NCBI GenBank assembly: GCA_023014335.1
Contig: JAECYW010000030.1
Coordinates: 310,001-374,000, forward strand
Source of the DNA: Galerina marginata
Lineage: Eukaryota > Basidiomycota > Agaricomycetes > Agaricales > Galerinaceae
Length of the DNA stretch: 64,000 nucleotides
Reading direction: 5' to 3'
Numbering within the stretch: position 1 is the first letter of the stretch; each line of letters opens with the position of its first letter. Under the pieces are notes generated by a model that made no database searches, had not been told where the DNA came from, and saw only the letters and a program-made list of their open reading frames with translations. Shown one piece after another: positions 31,204 to 44,536 of the stretch. A program made the translations under genes and the position numbers.

Positions 31204-34200
31204 GCTTCACCTTTGTAATAGGGAACTCTCCTAAAACGCCAGGCGGTACAGTTTAACGAGGTAACCGACGACCATCAGGAACGACTCGGACCCTCAAATA
31301 AATATCTACATATCAGTGTTAAACTTGACGAGAAAAGACTATGAGAAAGCATATGGGAAGAAAAACTGTCGTTAACACCAGTCTATCATAACGAACTCAT
31401 GACATCGAATGCAAGGAAAATAAACGAAGGCGTGGAACAGTTTGGGAAGAGTCAAGGAAGAGTGCAGAAGAGTGCGCTGGTCATCGACAAAGCTAATGCC
31501 GATAGTACACAAAACCAAATACTCTTTCTCTTTTCTCGAAACTCCGATCACCACGTCTGCTTTCCTCCGCTCATCATCGCTGCTACTGCCTTGCCTGCCT
31601 TATCGCTCAATTGTCAGGCCACCCCCTCAAACTTTAGCATGAGGCTATAAATTCGAGTCTTAGGACGCGCCTGAGACGACGTCGGAGCAAGTTACCAGTG
31701 ATCTGGCTCGGCCAGCCCCTTCACTCATCGAGGTCCTGCTCTGTGATCACCGTATCGTTTGCCTAGTTGAGGCCATCATGGCTTCCTTTTTACCTTATCC
31801 TGGAGTACATAGTCCACTACTTACGCATTTTGTCGCGATTTCGACCAAATCAACAAACTGGACACTCTGCTGGCCAGCGCACGTCAATTTGCAATAGCGA
31901 AGACGCACATCCATCAAATCTAGTCATCGTCGTCTACGGAATGCGCTCTCGTCCTCGCTGGCTGAAGTCTGATGACGGCCCTCCGTTGTTTCGGCCTTGT
32001 TGAGGCCGAGGTGGTGGAATTTATCAGGTAAAATTCCATCGCTGTCGAACAAGACAATGACCTGTTGCTGATGATGCTTGCTTCATAGGTAACCAGGATT
32101 GATACTTGGCACCTTACGCGTTCCTCCCCGGTTATGCCGCGACTTCGACTTGTGTTTGGCCACATTGAGTTCATGCGCTGGAAGCGTCGGAAGAACCGCT
32201 TGCTGGTGGTGCCACTGCAGCGCCAATGAGTCATACTATCCTGGCAGTTGGGGATTTGTCCCATAGGGGTGCGTTTTCTTCATTCGTTTCATGCTTTCTC
32301 TGGAAATGAACTCGCAACTAATGAACTTTCTAGGTCCCATAACTTCTGTCCGCTAACACGGGAATCTTTGAAGGGGTCAAACCGTCTCTGACTTTGCCAC
32401 GAACGCTGGCGGCGTCAGCATCGTGTACAGGAACGTCGCGTTTGACGTCATCCATTTCGATTTTACCCATTCACTATCTCTGCAATCGAAATGAAGGACG
32501 CCTTTTTATACCAAGTTCCCCGCCTTCTGAATACAGTCCTAGGCCTCACTTACGCTGCCGCCACTATCATCATCACTAGGAGCCGCTCGATGATTTGAAG
32601 TCAATATAACCACTATACTCTATCATCTGGCCGTGTTCTGGTGTTTACGTTCATGAACACGTCCTCCCGACGCCGATTGTCAGCAGCAGTCAAGTCGCAG
32701 GCGAGATAAATGTTGGCCACGATACTACCATGGTGTTAATTTGGCAGCAAAGCAAGCACTGATCGACCGTACAGCAGACGCTCAGTCGAATGAACTAGGA
32801 TTACAGTGAGAACTTGTCGACGATTTTACAGCTATATATTGACTTCTTTCCAAGACGACGGATTTTGGAGCTTGGAGGCTATTCTGTGGCCTAGTTACTT
32901 GGATCATCTCTTACGACAAAATCGGCGTCCGTATCCAGCAATGTCGACTTACGATGGTCCTACCACCAACACTACGTCGATAGGTCGCATACCTGGCCCT
33001 ATTCTAGGTGCTGTTCCGAAGAGACACGGTACGTGGCTTTTCTCTCCTTATTAAATTCTGGAAACGTTCATGAATCCCATGCTAATTCCTGTTTCCTCTC
33101 ATAGAATTCGTACGACTGCGACTCCATTCGATAGCTCTCAAACTCTGCGAGTTCCTCGGCTCGTCGAGAGTGATCGTATTGTGCTGCCCAAGGTTTTCTT
33201 ATTCTTGCTTCTCCTTTCAGTGGTGACCGACACCGTTTCGTTCTCAGGTTATACAGGTCGGGCTTCGGCCTGCTGTGATAACACGAGCTCGTCTATCGCC
33301 TCAAATGAGCATCAAGTTACACGGATATGGTATGCTCAGTTTAATTTCTTCGCCTTCTAAATAAGATCCCGTTTGCTAAAACTGTTAGGTCCAATGGCCG
33401 TGATGAACATCTCGAAATGCAATTTCACTCCGGAATTCGATCCTTGCATTGTGTTGCGACTCGAGTGTCAAGGTCGCAATCCAATTCGCAGAAAGAGTGG
33501 AGAAGCCCACTTGGACAGCAGAGTACCTATTGTATTGGCATTGACGGCGATCGTGCCCCTGAGTATTCATGATAGGGAGCAATACGTGGTCTCGAGGCGC
33601 TATTCGCGCCGCAGCTCTGGAAATATCAACGGCCAAGTTGCTTTAATGGATTGCGTCTTACTACTGATATGGCAATCAGTACTCTGTTCGTAAATCTTTC
33701 TGTGCTCCTCCTTTACCGACGGTAGTTTGAACATCTTTTAGGTGCATTTGCATTATTCGGACCTGACCAGTTGGAGGCTATATATCTCTCAGGCGTAGGT
33801 CGCTCGCCTCCTTATTGCGCTCGTCGAATCACATCTCACCTCCTCCTTCACATCAGGTTGGTACTTGAACGGCGCCTGTCGCGTCGTACATAAATTTGTA
33901 AGAATGGAATATTCAGATATCTATCTATAAGCTGATTATCTCCGTTTCTAGCTTCACGGAGAAGGAAATCAATACTACGAGACCTGCGAATAATTCTCCG
34001 GAGAGTTGCGTTGTAAGGAAAGACGTACATTAGTGGCATAGTCCGGTTCTATCAGTTCACGAACACCTTGTATTCTCTGTAGAGATGAACGGAACAATGA
34101 TATTAAATTAATATAAGAGGCCAGTACGCGATTCTTAGACAAAATGTGGGTATTCTCAGAGTAAGGTAGAGGTATAGAAACTTCTCGACGTCTAAACTAA

Positions 34201-34251
34201 ACCAAGAGTTGGAGGTGAACTTCGTAAGGTTCATCGTAAGGTTCATGCTAA
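31204..34251. other. 3 kb without an assignable gene; possible degraded or unrecognised plus-strand gene near 32941-33896
   Basis: From 32941 (ATG) a Thr/Pro-rich start (MSTYDGPTTNTTSIGRIP) is followed by putative exons with hydrophobic stretches (VFLFLLLLSVV at about 33190-33220; GAFALFGPDQLEAIYLSG near 33740-33790) and plausible GT-AG introns. Frames do not join cleanly and no family was recognised. The rest (31204-32940 and 33897-34251) shows nothing. Confidence 0.3.
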
Positions 34252-35485
34252 TCATTGGCGCTCGGCATTTGAAAGGTCGTCGCTCGAATACTCGGATGAA
34301 GTCATCTTCGCTTCAGATTTCTCGTGATCCCGAATCGAAAAAGTCTGAAAGTTCGCTGTGGTGGTTCTTGTAGCTATCGACGTCGGATGCCGAAATTCCA
34401 GGTTCGTTGACCAGGAAATATGTTGGGATTGCCTTGTAGTTCCTTTCAGTTCCGATAATCTTGCAGCGCGAATGATAATCAAATTGAAGGCAACACCAGT
34501 AACTTGGATTTCCTATGGTTTCTGTGAGCGTAGATTAAAACAATAGACAGCCACATACGACACCACTTGCTGGATACAGAGCATTACTTCCAACAGCATC
34601 TGTGACAAAGATTACGCAGGCCGTTGCGGTGTACATAAGGCCAGATTCAACAATGATGCGTATAACTCGCTGGAGAGCGCTTGGAGATCTGTTGCCAGCG
34701 AAATCGTGGTCGACGCGGACTCCCATGTTAGCCCGATCTACCCGCCATATGCGCCACACCAGCAGAGCTGAATCGAATCTTGGCTGTCAATGCAATCGGA
34801 AGGGACGTAAAAGGAACTTACAAGTTGTGATGATATTAAGCGAAGTCGTGAGGGCCCAAAACGTTGTTCCGGCTGGCTTGAGCTGCTGTCCGCTTAACAG
34901 GACCTGCGAGTGGAGTGTTGCCTCCAGAAAGGTCACCCAAACTGCGGCTCCGAAAGTTCCTATCCACAAGAATATCGGGAAGGCTATCACCAACCAAGAG
35001 CTGTCACAGATGACCCAGCATCGGTATATCTATGCAGCATTTCAGCGATTTTGCGAAGAAAGGGTGGTAAATGGAGGAATAAATTACCAGCATGGCATCA
35101 CCGACCAACGTTTGGACGAAGGCAGAAACCGGCTAAAACGATCAGATCACTGCGAGTCCATATAAAGACTTTACGATACCTTCGCGATGTTCTCCCAATC
35201 TGAGATGTCTTGAAATGATTGTAAGGGACCTCCAGGTCCAGTGGAAAATACGAAGGCTTTGAGGGTGTGGTGGAATTGAAGAATGACGTTAAATGTTGCA
35301 TTCACGAGAAGGGTCGTAGCGACAGCAAACATCGCCCAACTAATTTCGTGTGCGGTCTTCCATCTATTCCGTGTGCAAAGGAGGGTTCGTATGCAGTATC
35401 CTGCACTAACGGCGTGGACGCCGTACATGATACTTTCGACGAAAAGTTCAATAAGGTGGGCTTCGGTGATGGGGACTTGTGGCAT
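34252..35485 (-). CDS. Seven-helix membrane protein of a mushroom-specific family (copy 1)
   Basis: Five exons: 35180-35485, 35088-35132, 34822-35029, 34559-34767 and 34252-34512; 342 residues, all joins in frame. Hydrophobic helices: ELFVESIMYGVHAVSAGYCI, EISWAMFAVATTLLVNATFN, AFVQTLVGDAMLIYRCWVI, VIAFPIFLWIGTFGAAVWVT, FWALTTSLNIITTLLVWRIW, GLMYTATACVIFVTDAVG, VTGVAFNLIIIR. The motif GDAM-IYRCWVI and the final NLIIIR are hallmarks of a large agaricomycete family of putative receptors. The tail is cytosolic, Ser/Thr-rich. Ligand and signalling partner are unknown. The gene looks intact. Confidence 0.83.
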
Positions 35486-37455
35486 CGTCACTGGGGCAGG
35501 TCGACGACGTGGGCGTGCATGTTCCGTTCCCTTAAGAATAGGCAGCTAAATTAACCGAGAGGCGAGGAGGTAAATTGCGGATGCTTGCGGTCATTGCGCG
35601 CTGAGGGCCGAAATTGGGCGAAATATGCTTACAGGCGCCCAAATTTAAAGAAGTGTATTGGCTTCCCAGACCTCGGTTGATACAGATCTCTTTGACGGGC
35701 GTCATCTTGGCGTCGCCAGCCTGTTGCTATTGATAGCAGTCACGAAAATAGAATGTAATGCTATGCTATGCGCTGCAGATATCAGATCAGCGAAAGGCAC
35801 AAAATAAAGAAGCGTAACAGACATCGGAAGTTCATCCCGCTTCTCATGCGGACCACTGCTTTCCTTTCACTGTATCCCATTCGAATCTTTCGTTACTCGC
35901 TGAGTGGGCTAGCTCTTGGTCGCTATCTGCGGAATATATACATTCCATGTGCTCCATCTCAACATATATGACCCCCACATGCCTCATCCTCTGCGGCGGC
36001 ACGAGTAAACAAGGGGATATTAATAGCGTCTGGAGTCTTTAGTTAGCTATGCATACATATGCGGGACGACAAAAAAAAGCCGCACCTTTGGTGGCTACCA
36101 TCATTTAACCATAATATTTACCAGTCAACTGGCAAACCAAAACTGGGTTATGGAATCTTCTAATTACGCAGAAGTGCAATAGCAAGATGAAAGGGCAATC
36201 CCGCCAACGTATTCAACCTTGGTTGATCCTGGCGATCCACCAAGTTCACACTTATCCCGGCGGCTTCAAGTCGCAGCAGGGCAAAGATGATTCCTAGCAA
36301 CGAAAGGAATTCCGTGACCCGTCGTTTGGACCGGAGTTGGAAATAAAAGCGCAGGAAAGTGAGCTGCAGGCTGCAGCGAGCGGAACCTCCAAAATCACAT
36401 CACTTCAGATGTAAGTATGCGAGTCCTGTAGTGGAAATTTGGGTACACGTCCTAGAAATATCGAGGAAACCATCGTCGGTCCGTGAATGAGTGCAAGAAC
36501 AGCTTGCACTGCGGCGGCCCGACTATTTTGACGGGGGTGCAAAATCCGAAGGCAGGTTGTTTGAATTTTGCCTACCTCGATTTTGCCAATCCGATGGGTG
36601 GGGACACGTGACTTGGCAAAATCCAAACTACCTGCCTCGTATTTTGCATCCCCCGCAAAATAGTCCGGCCGCAGCAGTGTTGAAAAAAATGTCACTGGCA
36701 CCAGGCTGACCAGCGGCCACGTGGAACGAACCTTGCACAGCCTCTGATTGATCAACCTATCTAATCTAATCAGGCTCGAGTCAGTCTTATAGACCACCGA
36801 CATCAGTCGCAGCGGCGCCGGCCCCTGGATTCCAATAACCACACTGAATGATACTGAATGTACGACAGAGAACCCAGTGTGCGAGAATTTGAGGACGAGG
36901 ACAATTGAATCAAGCCGAGAAGCATGGGCCGGGTCGAAGCTCGAAGTTCATTCTCTTCGACTTTAAATCACTCGTATTAGGCTGCAATTAGGCTGGGTCC
37001 CGTTTGCTACTTCTTCTTGCCTTCTTTTTCTCTATAGTAGTAATCCAATTCGTTTGTCTCTTGCCACCATCACCGCACTTCTAAGACCGAGGTAAAAGCT
37101 TTTCTCGAGCTGAAGTTTTCATCCTCGTCAATTCACTCTGTAACGGGTAAGTCACTTCTTGTCAGCTATGCTGGTGATCGACGCTAATTTTTTTCGCATT
37201 TCCTGGGCAGACACTGAATTTTCCCGGCCATATCCGTTGTGAAGTAAATAATCCGACCGTCATTAAGAATTTTGCTTCGGGCTGGCTTCGGGTCTATATA
37301 TACTCGACTCCTGTGGACCACTTGTTTATTTACGAGACTATTCAGTGTCGTGTAATCTAAAATCCGCGTGATTTCAAATGAACTTCAAGAAAAATGACTA
37401 ATATTCTACCCTTGAAGTCTCGGACCTTTCTTGATTGTTGTCTGCGAACTTCCTC
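35486..37455. other. Intergenic region holding a small hairpin repeat
   Basis: No gene was supported. It includes the 173-bp inverted-repeat element at 36507-36679. Several short ORFs around 36405-36842 are parts of that repeat. Confidence 0.5.
36507..36679. repeat. 173-bp hairpin element (MITE-like)
   Basis: Arms of about 65 bp are imperfect inverted copies: CACTGCGGCGGCCCGACTAT at the left and, on the other strand from the right, CACTGCTGCGGCCGGACTAT. Both continue with TTTTG, a G-run, GCAAAAT and GGCAGGT. No obvious target duplication. The fold would give a long hairpin; it is too short to encode anything. Confidence 0.6.
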
Positions 37456-38632
37456 TTAACTTTCCGCCGTTAAAAGTTGCGAGTTGTTAAACCGGATGTT
37501 GCCAGTTTGAACTTCGAGTTCCGAAGGCTCCAGAATGGTAGCGGCTCGTCCTTGAGCGACTCGAACGATGATTAGGAATGGAGAAATAACCTATGGTAGG
37601 GACCTTCAGTTCTCCTAGTTTTTGAGTCAGAAGCGTCGCACTCACACAGATTTGTGGGAACACGAATTTCAGATATATGTAAACAGGATAAAGTTTACTG
37701 TTGCCAGTTACGACCCCTGGGCAGAACAGCGCGCCAATGTACATGGCACCTGTGAAAATAATTAAACTGCAGGACTCCATACACATAGCCATGATTCTCG
37801 TATACGGTGAGCCATGCTCGACGCCGAGAGTTTTTTGGATATATCTCTGGTGGTAAAGTATGCGCCCCACAATCAACAAGGCAAGGCCAATATTGACAAT
37901 TGGAGTAAACATAATGGGAAGGCTTGTCGTCCCCGTCCCCGTCCCCCACCACTCACTCAACGCTGAAGAAAATCCCTGGCCTAACCAAGCCTGGAATAGA
38001 GTTGTAAAAAAGAAGAGAATGCCAGTACCTGAAATGAATTCAAGATAAGAATATAATGTATAGGTAGTGATGAACCTACTGAATGAAATAAATGATAGCA
38101 GGATAAGGACGGCAACCACTGCAATCCGAGCCACGCGCGATACACCTCCATACAAAACGAGGCAGCGCCATACCTTAGACGCGAAGATAGATAAAAAGCG
38201 GAAGATAAGAGTTCAGAACTTGGAGATATTTAGAAATGAATAACTCACCATGAATCCGTCTGCTCCCCAGATAGTAAACGGGAGGGAAAGTGGGTTTTCG
38301 CCGGAAAGAATGGTGAACCATTCTACATTGACAAGGCTCCCGTTCTCCGGGTGCATTACGGTGGAGTAAAGGTAAAATATTTCGTCGCCAATTGTGAACG
38401 TGGCGAGAAGTAGCATAGTTATAAGGTAACTGACTAGAAATCTCTGGGTACCTTTGGCGTATTTCTGAGTTTGTTTTGCCTGGTGGATGAGCCGAATGCA
38501 CGTCGTGAAAAGGCCGAGAACGATGGCATATAATATGGTTGAAACGACTACTCCGCCAAAGTAGTGTCTATTGAATATAAAGTCGACGAAAAATAAGGAG
38601 AATTCGGGTGGTGGCGGAAAAGCGGCAGACAT
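37456..38632 (-). CDS. Seven-helix membrane protein of the same mushroom family (copy 2)
   Basis: Four exons: 38249-38632, 38080-38173, 37646-38028 and 37456-37590; 331 residues, frames and GT-AG ends all agree. It starts MSAAFPPPPEFSLFFVDFIF and has helices at GGVVVSTILYAIVLGLFTTC, FLVSYLITMLLLATFTIGDE, ARIAVVAVLILLSFISF, MFTPIVNIGLALLIVGRILY, SCSLIIFTGAMYIGALF and ICVISPFLIIVRVAQG. WGADGFM-VWRCLVLY corresponds to GDAM-IYRCW of copy 1. It is divergently paired with the decayed copy 3 at 39143. Probable plasma-membrane receptor of unknown ligand. Confidence 0.82.
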
Positions 38633-39142
38633 TGTGGTCGGAAAGAAAGCGCAGCGGAAAGTCAATGAACTTTGTTGCGAAGCTAGCGGTTCATTTTAAG
38701 GGTGTAAAATACCTGGTTCGTTTGGCTTACTACAGTCGTGCTCATCAGAACAGATTGACGGCCACCGTACGCATATATAACTTTAAAGCTGTTCCCAAGA
38801 ACGGAGCTGATTCAATTGATACCCCTGTGCACCACATTACGATCGTAACGAGGCGACTCTCAATGGGTCAATGACAAAGTGGAGAACGCGAAAGCTTGAC
38901 AGTCGTCGAAAGCTGGAGCGCTGGTTCAAATAGTACTAAAAGTTTATCTGACAGTTGGCAGTTGGAGCCTTTGCACCTAGAACGAATATGTACACCTCGC
39001 TATCGTTTTCCATGGTTTCTAGATGAAATGGAATCATTGTATTCTCCCAATTTGTGCTGACCGTATCACCCCATGAAACCTTAGTAACAATACTTTTGGA
39101 ACAGTATATAGTCAAGCCAATGGTTTCAATCATCCTCATAAA
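38633..39142. promoter_or_regulatory. Shared promoter region between copies 2 and 3
   Basis: 510 bp between two divergent start codons (38632 and 39143). No conserved site recognised; no coding content. Confidence 0.45.
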
Positions 39143-40126
39143 ATGAATTGCCCCATCACTGCCCCCCCATCACTGAAATGTCCTGACCTCATTCTGCTTG
39201 ACGATGAACTCAGGGCATTCTTCCAATATCAGCGTCAAACTGCTGCCATTATCTTCTCCGGCCTGGTATATGGCTGTATCCTTATGAAATGTTTCTACCT
39301 CGTTTCTCCCTTATCAAAAGCAATGGAATCGGGTTGGAACAGAGCAGAAGCATTGCTTCCTGTTTTGAATCTAATGATGGTTTTACTGAGTACGTTCTCA
39401 GTAATCCAAGGGATCGTCTTCCTGGAATCTAAGGCGTTATTTCTTTCGTTTCATGGGGTTCTACTTCCCAAAGGCCTGAGCATGAGCGACCTGCTACTTG
39501 GCTTAGGGATACCCATCACTCTCCCGGTTATGGTTTGGGGTGCGAACGCTATCATGGAAAGTTACTTCATGTTTCCTTCCTCCGTCTAAATAACTTACTT
39601 ACGACCAAATAGATATGGCGATGTTACCTTTTGATTCGAGATTTACCTCGACTCACTCGATTAGTGCTGGGAATATGTTTGTCATTGGCTGCGCTGGGGT
39701 CGCTAGGTGTGTTGTTGTCGTTGGTCGTGCTCAAGAATTCTGAGTTATGATGAATATTCAGCGGGAGGCATACTGTACTTTTTCCAAGTTTCAAAAAAAC
39801 CAGTGTTCAAAGCACAGATACCACGAATTCCAGTCCTTTCGTCCGTCATCAACATCCTTCTGCCAAATTTTACTATTCTTCTCCATTTCAACGAGCGACG
39901 GACTTTCTGGAACCTATCTGATGGCACAAAACATCGAAAGCGTATTGATGTGGTTACCATCTTCAGCGACTCAAGCATATTCATCATGGTCACCAGTATT
40001 GCCCACCTTGTGTTATCTTCTTTGGCGCCAACTTGGTCGGTAATTACAATCCAAATTCTCCCTCAGATCTGTGTAAGCCAGCCCGTCGCGATCACCACGG
40101 CTGATTCATTGAATTTTAAAAAATAG
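39143..40126 (+). pseudogene. Decayed seven-helix membrane protein gene (copy 3)
   Basis: The ATG at 39143 opens 138 good codons with helices such as AAIIFSGLVYGCILMKCFYL and LLPVLNLMMVLLSTFSVIQG, ending in VWGANAIM, the place where copy 2 has WGADGFM and an intron. Here the donor reads ATG-GAAAGT instead of ATG-GTNAGT, so the intron cannot be removed normally and the frame stops at 39587-39589. After the expected acceptor (TAG before 39612) IWRCYLLIRDLPRL resumes the family, then runs to TGA at about 39747; the rest of the protein (SSVINILLPNFTILLHF, ILPQIC) continues in another frame to 40126. Broken splice site plus frameshift point to a pseudogene. Confidence 0.65.
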
Positions 40127-42315
40127 GTAATCTTACCAGTTCATAATCTCGAAACTACCATCAACGCCAGACGTAGACGTGAACCAATTTCAGGAAGATT
40201 CCCAGAGGATAACATGACGGCGCGAGCACCCATTCGGCGAATTCTAGAGAGGAGCATAGAGGTCGGGGTGGAAACGGGTGGGGCACATTTTAGAGATAAC
40301 TAATTCTATTTCCAAAATTAACAAAAAGGAACGGGCGGAAGAGTCCGATACTCACTCATAGTAACGAGGTCAAATTCCTGACTGTCGTGTCCAAATTTCT
40401 TGCTGCACGAAGATTTGCTTGAAGCCGACGATACGTCAGTCAGCGTAGTAGTACACGCTTGGAGTGGAGTTCTCCCAAAGGTCGGGGCAAGGTTAATCTA
40501 CCCAAGTTTTGAAGTGTGGCAGGCTTTTGAAGCCCAGAAAGTCAAGTTTGACACGCGGATTAAGAGATGCAAATCGGACGGAGGCACAGTTGGAGAAAGT
40601 CGGCAGTCTTATGCCCTGGTAATTGAGCCCATTGTGTGCCTTTCAGGCCCGGGAGGCGCAGCGTAGGACGAGAGCATAAAACAGCCTGCTCGTTCGAGTG
40701 TTCGACATCAGAAGCCTCCGCTATCGGGGACATAAGCAATCCACGACTTGTACGGCGTTTGACCGAGCTGACTCTGTGATTCAACATTGCGAAAGTAAAG
40801 CAAGTAGCAGCCACGATGTATTGAATGCTGAGCGCTGAGCGTTAGGATCTGCGAAAACCCGGGATAATCACAGTTACTATGAGAGGTTCCGAGTGAGAAT
40901 GGCGTGTTACATAAAATTTGGAAGTTACTTAATGGCGTTGATACACAAACGTAAACAAAGACTTACGGTCCTCCCGCTTTTACGATGTTTCCATATTGCC
41001 AGCTAACCCACCAGCGAGGCCGCTGTACAAAGTCACTGCACGGACTATCGTTACCTGCAGCCTCACAGGCCTCACCGGACACCGAAGCACCTATTTTGCC
41101 TACCCAGTCAATGACTCGATGTGACTTATGATTTTGACGGAGCCCAACTTCCTGTTTTGTTCCTGTTACCCACATTCTGTGGCCGTCGCTGTCATGCAAC
41201 GCGCGCGTCAAGGCGAGAACAGGCTCCTCCAGCTAGAGGTTTCCCTGCTAGCTTTCATTCTGCTAGCTGACACATCGGAAATTGTGCATCAGGACCCCTA
41301 GCTGGCTATCTAACATCGGAACTGCGAGCCGCTTTCACCACTTTAGAAGCTTTCAGGCCCGACGCCGCTCTGGATGCACGCCATGAGCACCCATAGTCAT
41401 AGACGAGCAGGCCGCACCACAGGCGTGAAGCAAAATTTCGGATCCGGGTTGAGGGAATTACTCGTCAGGGGTTTCGTTTCTGTCCGGCAGTTCCGCGTCT
41501 GCTGTAAGCCTCTCTACCTTCTTTAATTCCTAAGATATACGTACCGTCATTTGATTAGGCTAAACAAAAGTTCATTCGCGCGTCTTCATTGACCCTACGG
41601 CCTCCTTTGTCTACTTTCCTCGTGTTGCAGACCAAGACCCCGCCTCGGGTCACAGTTCGGTTGTCGAGGAAGAAAGTGATATTCTCCACAGTTCAGATAG
41701 CAAATTGAATGTTATCTACGGCTCATTGCAAGCTCAGTGCATTGACGCTCTAGCAGAGAGTCGAATGTTGCGCAGGTTTATGAAGCTTCGTTTTCTGTCT
41801 GTTTCACTATTAACGTGGCCTTATAGGTTTGAATTTGGATATCTATTCTTCGATTTGAAACACCAGCTTCAAACACTGCTGCTCGGATATTTGGGTCTTG
41901 ACACTATGGGCTGGATCGGGGTAATCCGATATTTAGGGCGAACAGAACTCATCTCTCAAGTTATCCTCTGGTCGTGTCGCTAGATTCAACCTTGGGATAA
42001 TCGCGTCATCCATGAGACTGAACTTACCCTCCCCGACCTCACTTTGCATACCGTCTTCAGCTTCGACGGGTTGCTAGTTTCTCACCTAGCTCTCCTCTTC
42101 GTAGTACGTTTCCTCAAGCTTACGACTGAGTAAAATGCTTATGTTCGATTTTCCGTAGGATTACGCCTTCTTGAGATCTTGGTTTCACCTTGACTATGTG
42201 GAATGTAATGAGATTGTTTTATGACGCTGATTGAATTACAGCAGAGCATAACGCAGATCCGGTGCTCTGAAGAAGTGGTCGTCATATCCCTCAGCTCCCT
42301 TCACTTCCCACTTCC
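40127..42315. other. No gene recognised
   Basis: Short ORFs on both strands, none with family features. A plus-strand stretch at 41705-41983 has two hydrophobic segments, but no start or exon context was found. No repeats with clear ends. Confidence 0.45.
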
Positions 42316-42552
42316 TTAACAATAGAAAGTGCCGTAATAGGGAGAATAGCATACCCTTCCGCCAATGTAGCCATTCCCATAGATATTTACATCTTCTGAA
42401 CGTTTGTTCTCCAAGACGATGTCACCGTCGACTTCATTGCCACGAGGAAAGAGGTAGCTTCTGTTATCAACAGTCCCGCCAGCTGTGGGTAACGCAAAAC
42501 CACCTCCGCTGACGGTGGCGAGCATTACGGCTATGGCGATGAAGTATTTCAT
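42316..42552 (-). CDS. Small secreted peptide precursor with Lys-Arg processing site
   Basis: 78 residues from ATG 42550-42552 (an in-frame ATG 10 codons upstream is also possible, but it would bury the signal peptide). MKYFIAIAVMLATVSGGGFA is a clear signal peptide. A short acidic propeptide-like part ends in ENKR, a Kex2-type dibasic site, followed by a 27-residue tail rich in Tyr and Gly with its only two cysteines near the end (VCYSPYYGTFYC), which could close a loop. Intronless. This layout fits a secreted signalling or effector-like peptide. No homologue recognised. Confidence 0.62.
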   Translation of the reverse strand: MKYFIAIAVMLATVSGGGFALPTAGGTVDNRSYLFPRGNEVDGDIVLENKRSEDVNIYGNGYIGGRVCYSPYYGTFYC

Positions 42553-44536
42553 ATTGTCTGAAGTGAAAAATTTTAGCGACATTTAGGACCGTAGAACATA
42601 GGTCAATTCCTACGTTAAATTTTTAAGAGCAGGTCAAGGTTGCTGTTATTTTCGAGATTGGTTATTTCTGTGAAGACGTGGTCAGCATGCTGCAAGAGGT
42701 TACTCGTGAGTCTGCTCACCAGTGTGTGAGGCCGTTGGAGGATTCACTGATGTATAAACCTGAAGATTGGCGCCTTTTATATCATGAACCCCTCGAGGAT
42801 TCAAGGCAAATTCTGAAGGCCAAGCGCGAAGAATTTGTTACACAGTCGTGATCCTTCAGAAGTTCTTTTGCCTTGGTCTACGTCTGGAGTATTTGTCGGT
42901 GCATTCAAGCCGCCCCATCAAGCTGTAGCCTGGATCTTACTGTGAATATGTTTAGAGAGGGCTTGCGAGACATTTCTACGGCCTCCTTTAGGTCTAACAA
43001 TGGCATCGCGTCGAGTGCTCCGGAACAAGATGACATTAAGGTCGATTTCCACGGTACCGCTTCTAAGGCAGTGTTAGACTCATACCAGAAGAAATTACAC
43101 TCTTCTAGCTTTGTCAAATTTAGGCAATAAAGATAACGGGAGAGATAAGAGAAACTGCCTTAGATTTTTTGACCCAGTTCCCTCGAAGTATTGGTCCAGA
43201 CGACGGCTGAGATCCTTGATTGTCAGGAATGATCTCAAGAGGCGTGGGATGCAGCTGAGATTCGGTTATTGCTTTAACCAGTGGATCGGAAACTTGTGCA
43301 GCTATACTTCGTCCCAGAAGCCGCCTTTTCGACCTTGTAACGATTAAGCGCTCATCATATTTATAAATAGCTTGCCCATGTGATATTCATTTATCGTTGA
43401 CAGTCGACAGGGAAAGGGACTGACAGCGATGGTCATGAATGCGTCGTGAACTACAAGCAGCTTAGCGCTAGGGATCTAACGACATATTGCCAAACAAAGT
43501 CATCATATCAGTTAAAACTTCGAGACGCATTTCTCGAGCAGGCTAAGTATCAGCAAGTGACCTTCTGGTTGAGGCCTTCGTTCTATCTTCATGCACTAGA
43601 TACATCTAATTTTTGGAACAATGTTATTTCAAGTACGGAACCGGGGATTCGGACCGAGAAGGACATTGTCTGGTGTGCGGATTCGCGATGAACGGCACAA
43701 TCTACCAGATAAATGGCGTCTCACAACCCACGACCCCGTATTAATCCCCCGGTTTATGTTCTAAAGGCAACTAGCCTATAACGCTGACAACCTAACTTAG
43801 CTCGATGTACCAGCATCTAATTATCATAAATTTTGCCGTCGAAATCCCTCACTGGAACCTGCGATACTCTAATAAACTTACACCTGGCCATATACTATGT
43901 TACCTACCATCTACCCGAGGAATTATAAAGCTTCCTCTTTTACAAGTGCAGGATCAACTGTCGCTTTCCACGAAGGGTCGAAATGTGATCATCCCATCGG
44001 CAGTGTCCTGGTGAAATAAATTCCCTCGAAGTTCGTGGGTTCGTTCCTCTAAAAGACAAAAAGGGAAAAAACTGAATAATAGCTCTAACCATTCGAGCCA
44101 AGAAGCCCAGTCACGGTATTCCGGGAGAGCTACAATAAGACCAGTGATACGATAGTTGCTCTTGTTAGTAAAGAACATTTTTGGACTCAAACACAACGTT
44201 TCTTCTAGCCACTTAGTGACTAATAATACTGAGTTGGATTGGTGTGGAATGTCGCGTCTTTGTCGCGAACTTGTATCGTATAATTGCTCAAGTCAGAGTG
44301 TACAAGAAGGGCCGTCTCTAGAGAAGTACTTAAGAGGGGGTAATGAAATTTGAGATGGGTTTTTGAGGGCTCGTTTTTCCCTCAGAGGTTCGATAGTAAG
44401 TAGCGAGGAGTGTGGTTATTCGCCCTGAACAGAAAGGGCGCTAAATAAACTCGTTTGAAACAATCGCACCGTAGAATTTACATTTACATACATTCACAGG
44501 AAGACGATATACTATTTCTAGTGAATTACGGACCTG
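42553..44536. other. No gene recognised
   Basis: AT-rich, with short ORFs only (for example 43446-43691). No splice chains or family motifs were supported. Confidence 0.45.
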
